Origin: Lineus longissimus
Lineage: Eukaryota; Nemertea; Pilidiophora; Heteronemertea; Lineidae
NCBI RefSeq assembly: GCF_910592395.1
Contig: NC_088320.1
Span: 9,116,001-9,180,000, forward strand
DNA: 64,000 bases
Direction of reading: 5' to 3'
In this document: positions 24,172 through 36,490 of the stretch, one piece after another
How the letters are laid out: each line of letters starts with the position of its first letter
Numbering within the stretch: position 1 is the first letter of the stretch
Notes under the pieces: generated by a model
Seen by the model: the letters and a program-made list of their open reading frames with translations, nothing else
What the model was told of the DNA's origin: nothing
The model's database searches: none
Program-made: the position numbers and the translations under genes

Positions 24172-26610
24172 AGCTCAGCTGACTAAGTCAGCCGAGCTTG
24201 TCAAATAAGTTGTTCAGTGGCGTCCGTCTGTCCATCCATCCATCCATCCATCCATCCATCCATCCATCCATCCGTCCGTCCGTCCATCCGTTAAACCCAT
24301 GGTGCACATTTTGTAACCGTAAGACCTAGAGACTTGAATTTTGCATTTCTGGATACTTCTGGTCAAACTCTACTTTCAAAACAAAATTTGTCGCCATTCG
24401 ACCTACTTCCTGCGAGCGAGAGTGCATGAAGGAAACTGGCCTATATCGGCCTAGGAGCAGCAGAATTAGTCGAAATATGCTCTAATATTAAGATAAAATT
24501 CTTGAAAATCTATTTTATTGAGAAAAAGTTCAAAATTTTAACAGGAGAGGGCGCTACCTGCCTTTTAATTATTTCTGCTGATTCAAATTCCCGCCCGATG
24601 ACGTCAGCCATCAATGCATTCTCTTATTTGCCAGTTCTCAAAACATGGCAGCTACACAACAAAAGCAGTAGCTCCAGGAATAAATCACTGTTCACTTCAG
24701 CTTCGTAATCAATTGTACCCCCACTTTATTGTGTTTTGTGTGATGTTCCTATTCAATCAACGATGTAAGGCCTTATTATGTTGGTTTTAATTGAGAAGGT
24801 GCATTATAAGCGGCGTACGAAATACCGAAGTGGAGACAAAATGGCGGCATGTTGTTTACGCCATGTGCAATAATCTTGGAGCTCAATGACACTCAAGTAC
24901 TCAATTTTCTGCTTAAAAAGGAGTCTGGTAGGTGATATTATCACTAGTTCATTTCAGTGGTAGTCATAAGGTCTTTAGGGACTACTTTCAGAAATTAGTT
25001 CTTGAAAATTTGGCCACATTTCTCTGAAAACGATATCGGAAGTGCATGCTCTGTTCGCGATGACATCGCCGATGTATTTTGAAGTGGAGAATTCCCACAG
25101 TATGTGCAGTGAATCGGCATGATTCTGTTCGCCTATTAAGTTTTAGTTTTACGATTCTTTCATGAGTAAAAAGTAGACATTCTAAGCAATACAATAATGT
25201 CGCTCCCATAAAAATTGATTGGAAATTGAGAGAGCTACGGCATTCTGTTCGGCAACTGGCATGACTGGCAGCGCTGAAAAAATACATTGCATACTGTACA
25301 ATACCAAATGGCACATTTTAAAAAGCGCTCATTGGACAACGTAGGGAATCACTAGAAATGACGTCATCGCTGGTCTAAATAGAAAACTACGGTGGCGCAG
25401 TAGAGCACAAGAAAAGGTTTAGCATTAAAGTGACCTGTTCACGAGCAGAATTTCAGCCCACTTTTACATTTTCATGGCCCGAGAAAATGCACCTTCCTAT
25501 TTTCGCTTCAAGTAAGCTCCGCCTCGTCAAACTACTGGGCATGCGCAATTCATAATTTATGTAAAAAATACAATGCCGCGAATTAAAGTTAAAGAGGGAA
25601 AGGGCCGACCGAAAAAGGCTTCAAGAGCCTGTAAGAAGATCTGGGTGTCAAAGGAAAACTGATCGTTGGGTATTGATACGCAGTGAAGAAAATTTGAAGA
25701 CGAATGATGAGGTTGCCGGCCACTTGATAGAAATTTACGGCGAGAGAAGACCCGGTCTCCAGTTACCGTTCTTGATCGATCGCGGCTGCCGGGATGAAGA
25801 AATCGATAAAAATTTCCCGCTCTCGTCGGCATCCATCTTCGTTTCAAGGTGTCTATTACTAAGTAAAGGTATACCCCCCATACACGCATGACATAATTTG
25901 CCTCGTTTCACTATCATCATCGGGCCAATTTGATACCTACCTGTCAAATCGCCAGGATCACGTGGTCATTCATTCATGAGTTTCGTAGTAAAATTCCATA
26001 GTAGTGACGTCACGCAATGATTGACAGCGGTGTGCCATGTTTCATTCATCCTCGTTCTGATTATCATATGCGCGGAAATTGAAAGCGAGGCTGTACTATT
26101 GCGTCAGATAGGTCGTTTCTCGTGCATAGGTCAATTTAACTTCGTCATGCAAGCTTCAGCAACAAAACGATTTCTCATGAATGATTTATTTGATCATCAT
26201 CAGCTTGTTTCCCCTGATAGATAAAAAAATGATTTACAATTTCCATCAAAGTTTTCTATTTTGTGTATAGTCACATGTTATTTAACTGGCAAGGAGCCAA
26301 GCAGTTTTGAATATTCGCGGGAAATTACTTCGTACTTGTAAACGAGGCTATGACAATGAGTATCCTCATTCATGGCATAAACTTCATGTTTCGGTAAATA
26401 TTGTCATACGATGATTTCACCCGAATTATGGTTAGGATTGAGGAATGAACAGTGGCATAATTATGTCAACCAAAAACATTGGTACCGTAGTGAACGCAAA
26501 AGGATATCAAATACCATGGAGCATGCCATTTTCATGCAGAATGAACTAAACACCGGGAAGTTATTAATGATATTAACTCAGCTGAGCGCCAGGCCCTTGG
26601 GCCTCTTGTT
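24172..26610 (+). mobile_element. A-family element, copy A-2
   Basis: A near-duplicate of A-1 with intact 5' hairpin, CCAT tract and 3' hairpin terminus, inserted between S1 monomers (ATTCATTTTT on the left, GGTATGTACG on the right). It differs from A-1 mainly by a 707-bp insertion flanked by TTAA (25429-26135). Open frames within it are not conserved beyond the shared DNA. Confidence 0.75.
25429..26135 (+). mobile_element. TTAA-flanked insertion (Kolobok- or piggyBac-type), with coding remnant
   Basis: A-1 gives the empty site (GCATTAACTTCG). Here TTAA is duplicated at 25425-25428 and 26136-26139. The ends AGTGACCTGTTCACGAG and ATTGACCTATGCACGAG (reverse complement of the right end) match at most positions. 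Inside, ATG at 25573 opens MPRIKVKEGKGRPKKASR, with an AT-hook-like KGRPKK. A shifted frame continues NLKTNDEVAGHLIEIY. TTAA target sites fit Kolobok or piggyBac. The ends lack the CCC start of piggyBac, so Kolobok is the better guess. Confidence 0.65.
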
Positions 26611-26900
26611 GGTATGTACGTTAAGGGTGACTAGTGCGAGGTTCCTTTCGAAAACGGGCTCGTTCTGATTATTAGTATGGCCATTAGGGCGGCGTGCTTG
26701 AAATCGGTTTCCGTCAATTTCGAGGAGAATGGCTTTGACAATCAATTCAATTTTTGGTGTGTACATTGGGGGTGACTAGCGGAAGGTTCTTTTTGAAAAC
26801 AGGCTTGTTCCGATTATCAATTTGGCCACCAGGGCGGCGTGTTTGAAGTTAGTTTCCATTAATTTCGAGGAGAATTGTTGGTCCGATCAAATTCATTTTT
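26611..26900 (+). repeat. S1 satellite, two monomers
   Basis: Two S1 monomers between the end of A-2 and the start of A-3, ending ATTCATTTTT. Confidence 0.8.
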
Positions 26901-28778
26901 AGCTCAGCTGACAAAGTCAGCGGAGCTAGTCAAATAGCTATTCGATTGGTGTCCGTTCTTCCTTCCATCCATCCTGCCATCCTTCCATCTAGCCATCTGT
27001 AGACAAAGTTGGGCATTTTGTAATCATACAACCGAGGCACTTCAAATCTAGTCTTGCTTATAAACACCGCAGAAAATGTTACTTACAGAAAAAAATTTGG
27101 GCGATTGGACTCAAATTCAGCTCCCCAGGGGGCAAAATGCGTAAATGAAAAAACGATTTTTTGACACTCTATTCCAGCAGATAAAAGCTTGAAATAAAGT
27201 TGAATAGGTCTTCATGATACAGAAGTTTTGATATAGAATAGATTCGTGTCGATTTATATCACCAGTTGGCGGTAGTGAGCAAAACTGTTGTTTGACCCCG
27301 GATGATTCCGCTTTAAATTTCCCGCCGCGAACTGACATGAAAACCTCAAACCAGGGAATACCGGACTGCTGGTATTGCCAGTGCATTCACTGTATGAACG
27401 GCTCGTCTGGGGTAAATTGACAAGGCGGCTCGACCCTCCACTGCGCGGTCGAGGTTACCTGGAGTACTATCATCAAGAAAATGGCGGTAACCTTTTTATT
27501 TCTACCAGAGCGATGATTTTGTAAGTGACAAATTTTCTTATTTAAGCCTTTACTGAAATGTTTTTTGGTACGAAACTTCACACGTTTATAGAAAAGATCA
27601 GCGAGAATGTGTTCAAATGCCCTCATAACGATGAGTTCAACGGAATTTGGTCAAAACAACCTTCGAATGGAGTCAACTTTCTTTGCGAAATTGAAGCGAC
27701 GCCCTCATTATTTATCGTAATTTATGCACATCTGAGTCCAGCTGATGGGTGATGTTCTGAGTTGTGTTCAAACTATTGGAAACTTCGGAAATTAGTTCTA
27801 TTAGTTCTACTATTCTGCAGGAGTATATTATAGCCATTGATGTTGACAGCTAAAAGCACGAAAACTTTGTTTATTTATCAAACTGTATCGAGTGTTATCG
27901 AATCGAATGGATGTGTCAATCGTCGGGGCGGATTGATATGTGGTTGTGCGTCCAAGGCGATTAGGTCATTCAGTTAGTTTGAGAAAGATCATAAATCATG
28001 AAGATGCGTGTTGTGTTATCATAACCGGAAAATAATTTGAAGTTATTAGTGGTGTTGTCATTGCCATTTTTTGCATGGAATGATAGTTCGAGAGCTCTCA
28101 TCGACGTATTCAGCATTGACGGAAAGTAGGTCCGGATTTGGCAACACGCCAGCTGTCTCACATGTTCCTCCTGGAGTCACCAGGTGCTACAGCCAACACT
28201 GTACAATCACTTACCATCTTGACGTCTTGTAATAATCTTTGCCAAATCAGTGATTCTTATATAATTTACTCCATGATTGCAATCAGCCTTTGTTAAATTC
28301 CAGTCACCTGCAGGTCAGGTCAATCTTTTACCAATAAAGTTAATTTTCTTAAGCACCTCTTCATCTTACTTCTTCACATACAGGGCATCCCAAACACTTT
28401 GCTAAATCCGCTAACCCCCCATTTCAAGTTGGTATTGCACCAGACCCAAGCTCAACGGTACCATGATCATGTAAGTGTCCAAATACCTTTTCAGGACATA
28501 CTAGTATGAGGACATCAATTTTGATACCAGAAGGAAAACCAATCCTGTCTGTGTGTCACTGTGACATAGATCCTGGCTCTATTGGAAATGTCGCACTCGC
28601 ACTGCATTACTTCATGTGATGTCACTTACATCTTTCACAGTTGACAAATTGAAGCATCCATGGTTATTGTAACTATATATAGTCCTTGCCAAATCTATCT
28701 AAAAGTATCAGTAAAACTACTAAACTATGAATTGTATCTGCTTACTCAGCTGAGCGCCAGGCCCTTGGGCCTCTTGTT
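26901..28778 (+). mobile_element. A-family element, copy A-3
   Basis: It runs from the hairpin AGCTCAGCTGAC to the CTCTTGTT terminus and lies between S1 monomers. It contains the exon-like module (27440-27752), a segment beginning TTTATTTATCAAACTGTATCG shared with A-6 and A-4, and AATAAA at 28333 about 440 bp before the end. It serves as the uninterrupted reference for reading the insertions in A-6 and A-4. Confidence 0.75.
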
Positions 28779-30158
28779 TGTATGTACGTTAGGGGTGACT
28801 AGAGGAAGATTCCTTTCGAAAACCAGCTCGTTCTGTTTCTCAATATGGTCACCAGGGCGGCATGCTTGAAATCGGTTTCCATCAATTTCGAGGAGAACCG
28901 TTCGTCCGATTAAATTCATTTTTGGTATGTACGTTGAGGGTGACTAGAGTGGGGTTCCTTTCAAAAACCGGCTCGTTCCGATATTCAATATGGCCACTAG
29001 GGTTGCGTGCATGAAATCGGTTTCCGTCAGTTTCGAGGAGAACGGCTTGGAGGATGGAATCATTTGTGAGTGTAGGCCTGATGCAATATTGTAAGGGGAA
29101 GGTTTCTTTTCGAAAATCAGCGCGATTCGAAATTCAATATGGCTGCCATGCTCACATCCTCAAAATAGGTTTCCACAATTTTAATTTCCATATGCAAACG
29201 AGCCACTCCACTAAGCCAACTTCACCATTATCTCACCTTCAACCTTAAAAGGCTGAGCGGTTATGCTCGCTTTGCGTTGCTATTTTTGGTATGTACATTG
29301 GGGGTGGCTAGAGGAAGGTTCCTTTTGAAAACGGGCTTGTTCCGATTTTCAACATGGCCACCAGGGCGACGTGTTTGAAATTGGTTTCCGTCAATTTCAA
29401 GGAGAACCGTTGGTCCGACCAAATTCATTTTTGGTATGTACATTTGGGGTGACTAGAGGAAGGTTCCTGTCGAAAACCGGCTCGTTCTGATTCTCAATAT
29501 GGTCACCAGGGTGACGTGTTTGAAATTGGTTTCCGTCAATTTCGAGGAGAACCGTTCGTCTGGTTAAATACATTTTTGGTATGTACGTTAAGGGTGACTA
29601 GAGCGAGGTTCCTTTCGAAAACGGGCTCGTTCCGATTATCAATATGGCCATTAGGGTGGCGTGCTTGAAATCGATTTCCGTCAATTTCGAGGAGAATGGC
29701 TTTGACAATCAATTCAATTTTTTGGTATGTACATTGGGGGTGACTAGCGGAAGGTTCCTTTTGAAAACAGGCTTGTTCCGATTATCATAATGGCCACCAG
29801 GGCGGCGTGTTTGAAATTGGTTTCCATCAATTTCGAGGAGAACCGTTCGTCCGATCAAATTCATTTTTAGTATGTACGTTGGGGGTGACTTGAGGAATGT
29901 TCCTTTCGAAAACTGGCTCATTGTGATTCTCAATATGGTCACCAAGGCGGTGCGCTTGAAATCGGTTTCCGTCAATTTCGAGGAGAATGGCTTTGACAAT
30001 CAATTCAATTTTTTGGTATGTACATTGGGGGTGACTAGCGGAAGGTTCCTTTTGAAAACAGGCTTGTTCCGATTATCATAATGGCCACCAGGGCGGCGCG
30101 TTTGAAATTGGTTTCCGTCAATTTCGAGGAGAACCGTTCGTCCGATTAAATTCATTTT
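28779..30158 (+). repeat. S1 satellite array with 215-bp tail variant
   Basis: About eight S1 monomers plus one tail variant (about 29062-29286). The first three parts repeat the higher-order arrangement at 13405 and 23226. The array ends ATTCATTTT at the start of A-4. Confidence 0.8.
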
Positions 30159-32447
30159 AGCTCAGCTGACAAAGTCAGCGGAGCTAGTAGAATAGCTGTT
30201 CAAATGGTGTCCGTAATGCAATCCATCTATCCATCGATCGATCCATCCATTTGGGGACCCATCTGTGGACAAAATTGGGCATTTCTGACCGGGAACGCCT
30301 AGCCACTTTGTTGACAGTGCTAAATTAGGAGTTGCCCAAGGTGAACTCAGAAATGAAAAATCAGTGCGATCCGACCTGTATTAAGAGAATGAGGTCATTT
30401 CGCGCTTAGATTTCTTTCCCTTTTTACCTCGGTCCACAGAGCAAATATTGTTTTCAAATGTGGCTGAATATTTTTAAATATTTTTTCATTTTTACTTTTA
30501 ATGGAATTGATATAATTTTTACCGCCAGTTGGCGCTGCAGGCACATTGACTGAATTTTGGCGATTTCAAATTTTGCGGTGGCTCACCTTTTTTGCAAGCA
30601 GTGCCGCTGATTGGCCGATCAATAGAAGAGATGCCACCATTTAAAAACGGTACTCGCTGCTTCAATGAAAGTGAGTGAAATTTCTCATGTTCAATCGGTT
30701 GATACTCTTTTAATCAACATGACCATGTTCCTGAAACTTGTTTAGGTACTGAAAAGAGTCTATATAAATCAGATTTATCAATAGTTTTTTATAATATTGC
30801 GGAAATTTTGTGCACAAATTAGCGAAAGTAGGTGCTCGTCTCATGTCATTTTAGAGCGAGAAATTTGTTTTCGTCGATCTCTACCTGTCTACCAGTGAAA
30901 AATCGCTTGCATAGCTTCAAATTTTTGTGAAAATAAGTATCTGAACTTGGTTTCAAGTAGTCTAGAGAGTTACCTTTGTGGTGATACATATGGTATGTGA
31001 TAAGTATTTGTGGAATTTGTGAAATTCAGTTTTCAAACGTGCCGATGATGCAAGCGATCTCGCGTGAATTTTGCAATTTCGACCAGGTGTCAAAAATCAC
31101 TCGCCTAAATTCAATTCAAAGATCGAAATTAATATCTGAACTAAGTTTCAAATAGCCTACGCAATTATCATTTCGGTGATATATAATGCATGCATGTAAT
31201 AATTGATTTATCTGCCTTAAACATGCAATTAAAACGGCGAAAGATCTTGATAAACACTCTGGTGGCGGTCGCACTAAATAACGACCGGTAGCACCTGGAG
31301 TCTGGCGGAGAAAAAAAATTAGCGCCCGGAGGTCGAATCGGGATTTTTATGCACTTTTAACTGTATATATATGTTGTTTGGATGTATTTCTAACAGTTCT
31401 GTAACTTTGATGACCAAGCTTGCACCCAAAGTTGGTAAAATTGATGCTTGTTTATGGACTGCGCTAGCGACCGGAGAATTCGCCGTCGTCCATTTTGGCT
31501 ACGGTCGTGAGTTGTTGTGGTTGGCAATTTTGCAACAAATCTCGCCATTTCCGTTTGTTTTCTCCCTGTCTGGTCATTGGCCGTGACAACAATTATTTTG
31601 AAAGTCACATTATGACATGGTAGTATGAATTCCACTTCAGTTTCGTTAAGCAGCAATGCTCATGTTTTTGGTTTGCAATCATGTACTGTCTGTACACTGT
31701 GCTGTGCATGGCTGTGCTGTGGGCTGTAAGAAGACAAAAACGATAGCCTAGCCCTATAGGATAGGCTTAGAGGATAACTCAACAGGCCCTCATGATTCAT
31801 TTGATGGACACCTTATTTGATAGTACCTCGTCATTAAGTCCACTAGATCCTGTTCTGTCACATGTCGTAGACGATAGACAATTTTCAAAATGTAGTACAC
31901 CACTCGCTAATCTTTAAGCCCAGCTCTCGGCTCACATCATGTGGGCACGGTTGGCTGTTAAGTGTTATGGTTCAGTCTGTAAGACTGATTTAAAGAGCTT
32001 ACACTTTTATTTTGAATTGGAAAACAGCCAACAGGGCTGACTTTTCACCAAGTAATAAGTGTGCCCTTCGAAGGTTAAGTCTCTTTCTGGATTTGCTTTC
32101 ATAGATACCTTGTTCAGGATATCATCTGATAAATGCCTGATCAAGCACAGACTGTATCCGGTGGTGTACATTTCCCCGTCTTTGTCAACCTTTTTTATTC
32201 AGTCAGTGTTAAAGGCCATATATCAAGGTTTGAAAATATGCTTGATACTCATGAAATATGTTGAGGGTTAAAAAAACAAGATCCCAGACGTTAAAAAAAT
32301 TCTAATAATAAAGTCATTATTTAGTTATTTCAATTTTCAATTTTAAACTATTTGAATTTCCCACCACACACAACTTTAGATTAGTTCCACATGTGGCCGC
32401 TAGGGATTTTTTGCTGACGTAGATCAGGCCAGTCAGAACAAAGCAAG

Positions 32448-32819
32448 ATGGCTTCCGCATACAGTTCAGAGAGTGAGAGCAGTGAATTTGAGGATGTTTT
32501 GGTCGATACGGAAGGATATTTAAACGTTGAGCCGTACATGTTCGAGCCATTAATATCACTAGATCATAATGAGAGTGATCATTCGGACGAAAGTGATTAG
32601 AATTTGTGGTTAATCAATTTGCATGGCAGACCTGCCGATATAGCAAAGAAGACATTGATAGATGGTTGCAGATGCATAACATGTATGATTTTTGAACAGA
32701 CTAATGTTGCACAATATTGTTTCGCCTCGTCTGTGTTGTATCGCCAGTTATGTCATGACGCTGAACTACTATTGAAAAGTGACAGTATTATGCACAATCA
32801 TCTTGACGTGACGATATAA
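32448..32819 (+). pseudogene. P2X7-like cysteine-domain fragment
   Basis: ATG at 32448 opens a Ser/Glu-rich start (MASAYSSESESSEFED) followed by VEPYMFEPL, the PYxFEP box seen at the start of invertebrate P2X7-C-terminal-type proteins. An in-frame TAG lies at 32598-32600. The same frame continues with IDGCRCITCMIF and a later QYCF, a degenerate version of the family's C-x-C-x2-C cluster, to the stop at 32819. It is broken by the TAG and lacks the usual tryptophan before the first cysteine. The family call is tentative. Confidence 0.4.
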
Positions 32820-32994
32820 TGCCGTGCAACGTTAGATAGGCCTAGATGTCAGATGACAATAATCTGTCATTGACAGTGGCTGTCACTGACACTGACCTGT
32901 GTCGCTGTCACCTTGCTATGGCTTGAACACAAGAAGACACTATGCGGTATCACAGGCCCCAATAGGGCCTACACATTATGTATAACAACCGACC

Positions 32995-33270
32995 TCAGCA
33001 GCCTCGGGCATTAAATGCAATTGACATGGTTGGAACAGCTGTTTTTAACAAGTGGCATTTAATATTCAGTTGGATGCAGATATCCGGCTTCATGTGATAA
33101 TCCGTATCGATAAAGTGATCACTGCAAAGTTTGGCCGCAGGCCCAGGCTTCCAACACTCCAAACGTTTGCACTTCCGAATCCACATCTTCCTCCTCTCTC
33201 GTTCAACTGGCTTTGGAAATTCATGAAAATGGGTCCCATCCGTCATTCGATTGTTCTTTGTGCTAGCCTT
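32995..33270 (-). pseudogene. THAP domain fragment
   Basis: Read on the minus strand, the frame gives THFHEFPKPVERERRKMWIRK, then WKPGPAAKLCSDHFIDTDY and LLKTAVPTM. The FHxFP box, the conserved tryptophan, the CSDHF (C-x2-H) zinc ligands and the closing AVPT box are diagnostic of THAP-type DNA-binding zinc fingers. The first two cysteines are missing: the frame meets an AG acceptor-like junction at about 33270, exactly where the A-family exon-like module begins. It is probably one exon of a THAP gene or transposase caught in element A-4. Confidence 0.7.
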
Positions 33271-33985
33271 GGAATTTGGTCAAAACAACATTCGAATGGA
33301 GTCAACTTCCTTTGCGAAATTGAAGCGACGCCCTCATTATTTATCGTAATTTATGCAGATCTGAGTCCAGCTGATGGGCAAATTAGCGATGGTTTCAAAA
33401 CAGTCTCCCAGACATGGGGCAATCTCTTCATTATCATAATGGGATTTGGAGGCTCGTTTACAGATTTTACAAGTTCGATACCTGTAGGGCCTAAAACTCG
33501 CATAGATCCCCATAGATCCCCTCTATTTGTTGAGTTAGCGCCCCTGTAAAATCATGCATTTTCGGACACTAGAACGAAATCTTCCTGCGGATATGTTTAT
33601 GGTTTGATATGTGGTTGTGCGTCCAAGTTGATTAGGTCATTCAGTTAGTTTTAGAAAGATCATGATCATGAAGATGCGTGTTGTGTTATCATAACCGGAA
33701 AATAATTTGAAGTTATTAGTGGTGTTGTCATTGCCATTTTTTGCATGGAATGATAGTTCGAGAGCTCTCATCGACGTATTCAGCATTGACGGAAAGTAGG
33801 TCCGGATTTAGCAAACACTGTACAATCACTTTCCATCTTGACGTCTTGTAAATGTAATAATCTTTGCCAAATCAGTTATTCTTATATAATTTACTCCATG
33901 ATTGCAATCAGCCTTTGTTAAATTCCAATCACCTGCAGGTCAGGTCAATCTTTTAACAATAAAGTTAATTTTTTTTAAGCACCTC

Positions 33986-34608
33986 TGTAAAGGTTCGCAC
34001 GATAAAACAGACTCGACACGTTCAGTCAGGTACAGGTGTCTTTAATAACTCAATGGAGGAACTGCAAATATAATAGAAGTGGGATTACAATTCAATCAAC
34101 ATATCTAACACAGATCAATGACTCCACACTATATCATCCTTATTACAATACATCCAACAGCCAAGCACCAGGCTTATATCATCATAATCAAACTATATCA
34201 AACAGCCTAGAAACCAGGCTTATCATCCAAATCACAATATATCAAACAGCCTAGAAACCAGGCTTATCATCCGAATCACAATATATCATACAGCCTAGAA
34301 ACCAGGCTTATCATCTGAATCACAATATATCAAACACGAATACAATGTTAACTTTTGAACAAACTTACCCCACAACTTCGTTCTACCATAATATACATCC
34401 TACCATTCTAAACTCCACCCTACTACTGACTAAAGCTAAAACTCCAACCTTAAAACCTACTTAAAACATATTTACACAACAACGCACTCACCCAATAACT
34501 CAGTCACACAATAGCACCATTCAACTCTTAAAATACCCTATATACACCATTCAACTATTACAACACCATAATTATTCACCATGGTCGGTCATCGGTCAAT
34601 TCGTTACA
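33986..34608. mobile_element. Solo LTR (623 bp) with 5-bp target duplication
   Basis: A-3 gives the empty site (AAGCACCTCTTCATC). Here ACCTC is duplicated at 33981-33985 and 34609-34613 around a segment that starts TGTAAAGG and ends GTTACA. TG..CA ends and a 5-bp duplication are typical of an LTR left by recombination. It contains three to four tandem copies of a unit of about 46 bp with CAGCCTAGAAACCAGGCTTA (34163-34335). No internal coding is present, so the retrotransposon family is unknown. Confidence 0.75.
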
Positions 34609-34668
34609 ACCTCTTTATCTTACTTCTTCACATACAGGGCATCCCAAACACTTTGCTAAATCCACTAA

Positions 34669-34688
34669 CCCCCCCCCCCCCCCCCCCC
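34669..34688 (+). repeat. Poly-C run (20)
   Basis: A homopolymer of 20 C. The homologous place in A-3 (near 28420) has only a short C run. Confidence 0.9.
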
Positions 34689-35046
34689 ATTTCAAGTTGG
34701 TATTGCACTAGACCCAAGCTCAACGGTACAATGATCATGTTAGTGTCCAAATACCTTTTCAGGACATACTAGTATGAGGACATCAATTTTGATACCAGAA
34801 GGAAAACCAATCCTGTCTGTGTGTCACTGTGACATAGATCCTGGCTCTATTGGAAATGTCGCACTCGCACTCCATTACTTCATGTGATGTCACTTACATC
34901 TTTCACAGTTGACAAATTGAAGCATCCATGGTTATTGTAACTATATATAGTCCTTGCCAAATCTATCTAAAAGTATCAGTAAAACTGCTAAACTATGAAT
35001 TGTATCTGCTTACTCAGCTGAGCGCCAGGCTCTTGCACCTCTTGTT

Positions 35047-35768
35047 ACAGATTAACAGTTGTTGGTTATTGCAAGAGGAGTCGTTGTCACATTTCAAGTC
35101 CAGGAAAGCACTTGCTGTTCCCACATTCAGAGTAAGGTGTGCTTACTCGTTTTACTGCTTTCCATTCCCGGAGAGCATTATCAAATATCTGCCGCAAGGC
35201 AACAAATATCTGCCGCAAGGCGTTTCAAATATCTGCCGATAGGCATCAAATACCTGCCGCACCAATAAAGTTCATTTTGTTAACCAACTCTTTATCTTCT
35301 TTTCTTCACATACAGAAAAGACCATCCCAAACATTTGGCTGCATCCACTTCATCAATGTCCAGACAACAGTCGGTTCATTTTACCATTATAAAGCACCAG
35401 GCCCCATCTCACAAAATACACTGTAATAATTATGTACCTTGTGTCCATGTGCATGTTATTAGTTCTACCTACGCTGCATGAAGACAAGGACTCCACTCTT
35501 TGACGTCACCACACAACTCCTTGACGTCATCACACACCCCACTACTGCAACAGCAATAGAAATGACTTTACGTCATAATAGCAGGGTGATGTCAACTCAG
35601 TACTTCAGCATGCACTGATATAGCAAGAAGGTCTTTCGCACCAGCACTTCTGCGTGATAGACGTTACAGCTTCACGTCGCCTCATAATAACAGGGTACCA
35701 ACACACACTTGGCCCTTCCCTTAACCTATCCATTTCAGCTGAGCGCCAGGCCCTTGGGGCCTCTTGTT
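35047..35768 (+). mobile_element. A-family 3' portion, copy A-5
   Basis: It contains the AATAAAGTT..TTCTTCACATACAG stretch found near the 3' end of A-3 and A-4, and it ends CAGCTGAGCGCC..CTCTTGTT directly before an S1 monomer. A tandem repeat of about 20 bp (CAAATATCTGCCGCAAGG, about four copies) lies at 35182-35262. No 5' hairpin is present, so it is truncated. Confidence 0.6.
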
Positions 35769-36490
35769 GGTATGTACGTTGAGGGTGACTAGAGCGAGGT
35801 TCCTTTCGAAAACAGGCTCGTTCCGATTATCGATATGGCCACTCGGGCGGCGTGCTTGAAATCGGTTTCCGTCGATTTCGAGGAGAACCGTTGGTCTGAT
35901 CAAAATCATTTTTGGTATGTACGTTGGGGGTGACTAGAGGAAGATCCCTTTCGAAAACCGGCTCGTTCTGATTATCAATATGGCCACTAGGACGGTGTGC
36001 TTGAGATCACTTTCCGTCGATTTCGAAGAGAATGGCTTTGACAATCAATTCAATTTTTGGTATGTGCATTGAGGGTGACTCGCCGAAGGTTCCTTTCGAA
36101 AACGGGATTGTTCCAATTATCAATATGGCCACCAGGGCGGCGTGTTTGAAATTGGTTTCCATCAATTTCGAGAACCGTATGTCCGAACAAATTTATTTTT
36201 AGTATGTACGTTGGGGGTGGCTAGAGGAAGGTTCCTTTTGAAAACCAGCTCATTCTGATTCTCAATATGGTCACCAGGGCGGCATGCTTGAAATTAGTTT
36301 CCGTCAATTTCGAGGAGAACCGTTCCTCCGATTAAATTCATTTTTGGTATGTACGTTGATGGTGACTGGAGCGAGGTTCCTTTCGAAAACGGGCTCGTTC
36401 TGATTATCAATATGGCCACTCGTGCGGCGTGCTTGAAATCGGTGTCTGTCAATTTTGAGGAGAACCGTTCGTCTGATCAAATTCTTTTAT
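35769..36490 (+). repeat. S1 satellite array
   Basis: Five S1 monomers, slightly more diverged than the earlier blocks. The last ends AATTCTTTTAT, where a short C element begins. Confidence 0.8.

Larger units (their letters stand above)
30159..35046 (+). mobile_element. A-family element A-4, carrying gene fragments and a solo LTR
   Basis: The 5' hairpin is at 30159, and the opening 500 bp matches the A-8 subtype. The 3' part (33600-35046) matches A-3 (27930-28778), interrupted by a 623-bp LTR-like insertion. In between lie a P2X7-like frame (32448-32819), a THAP fragment on the minus strand (32995-33270) and the exon-like module (33271-33380). Bases 31000-32400 hold no clear family signal. 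The element is either a heavily loaded gene-capturing copy or two copies fused. Confidence 0.5.

Noticed and set aside
25557-25889. 110-residue minus-strand frame in the TTAA insertion
   Set aside because: The plus strand has the AT-hook start and the more protein-like stretches, so the minus frame is probably a shadow.
31938-32040. Second THAP N-terminus (CYGSVC..LHFYF)
   Set aside because: The pattern is suggestive, but the frame stops after about 34 codons with no FP box, tryptophan or C-x2-H.
33052-33549. 165-residue plus-strand open frame
   Set aside because: Its first part is the antisense of the THAP fragment, and the rest is the A-family exon-like module and flank.
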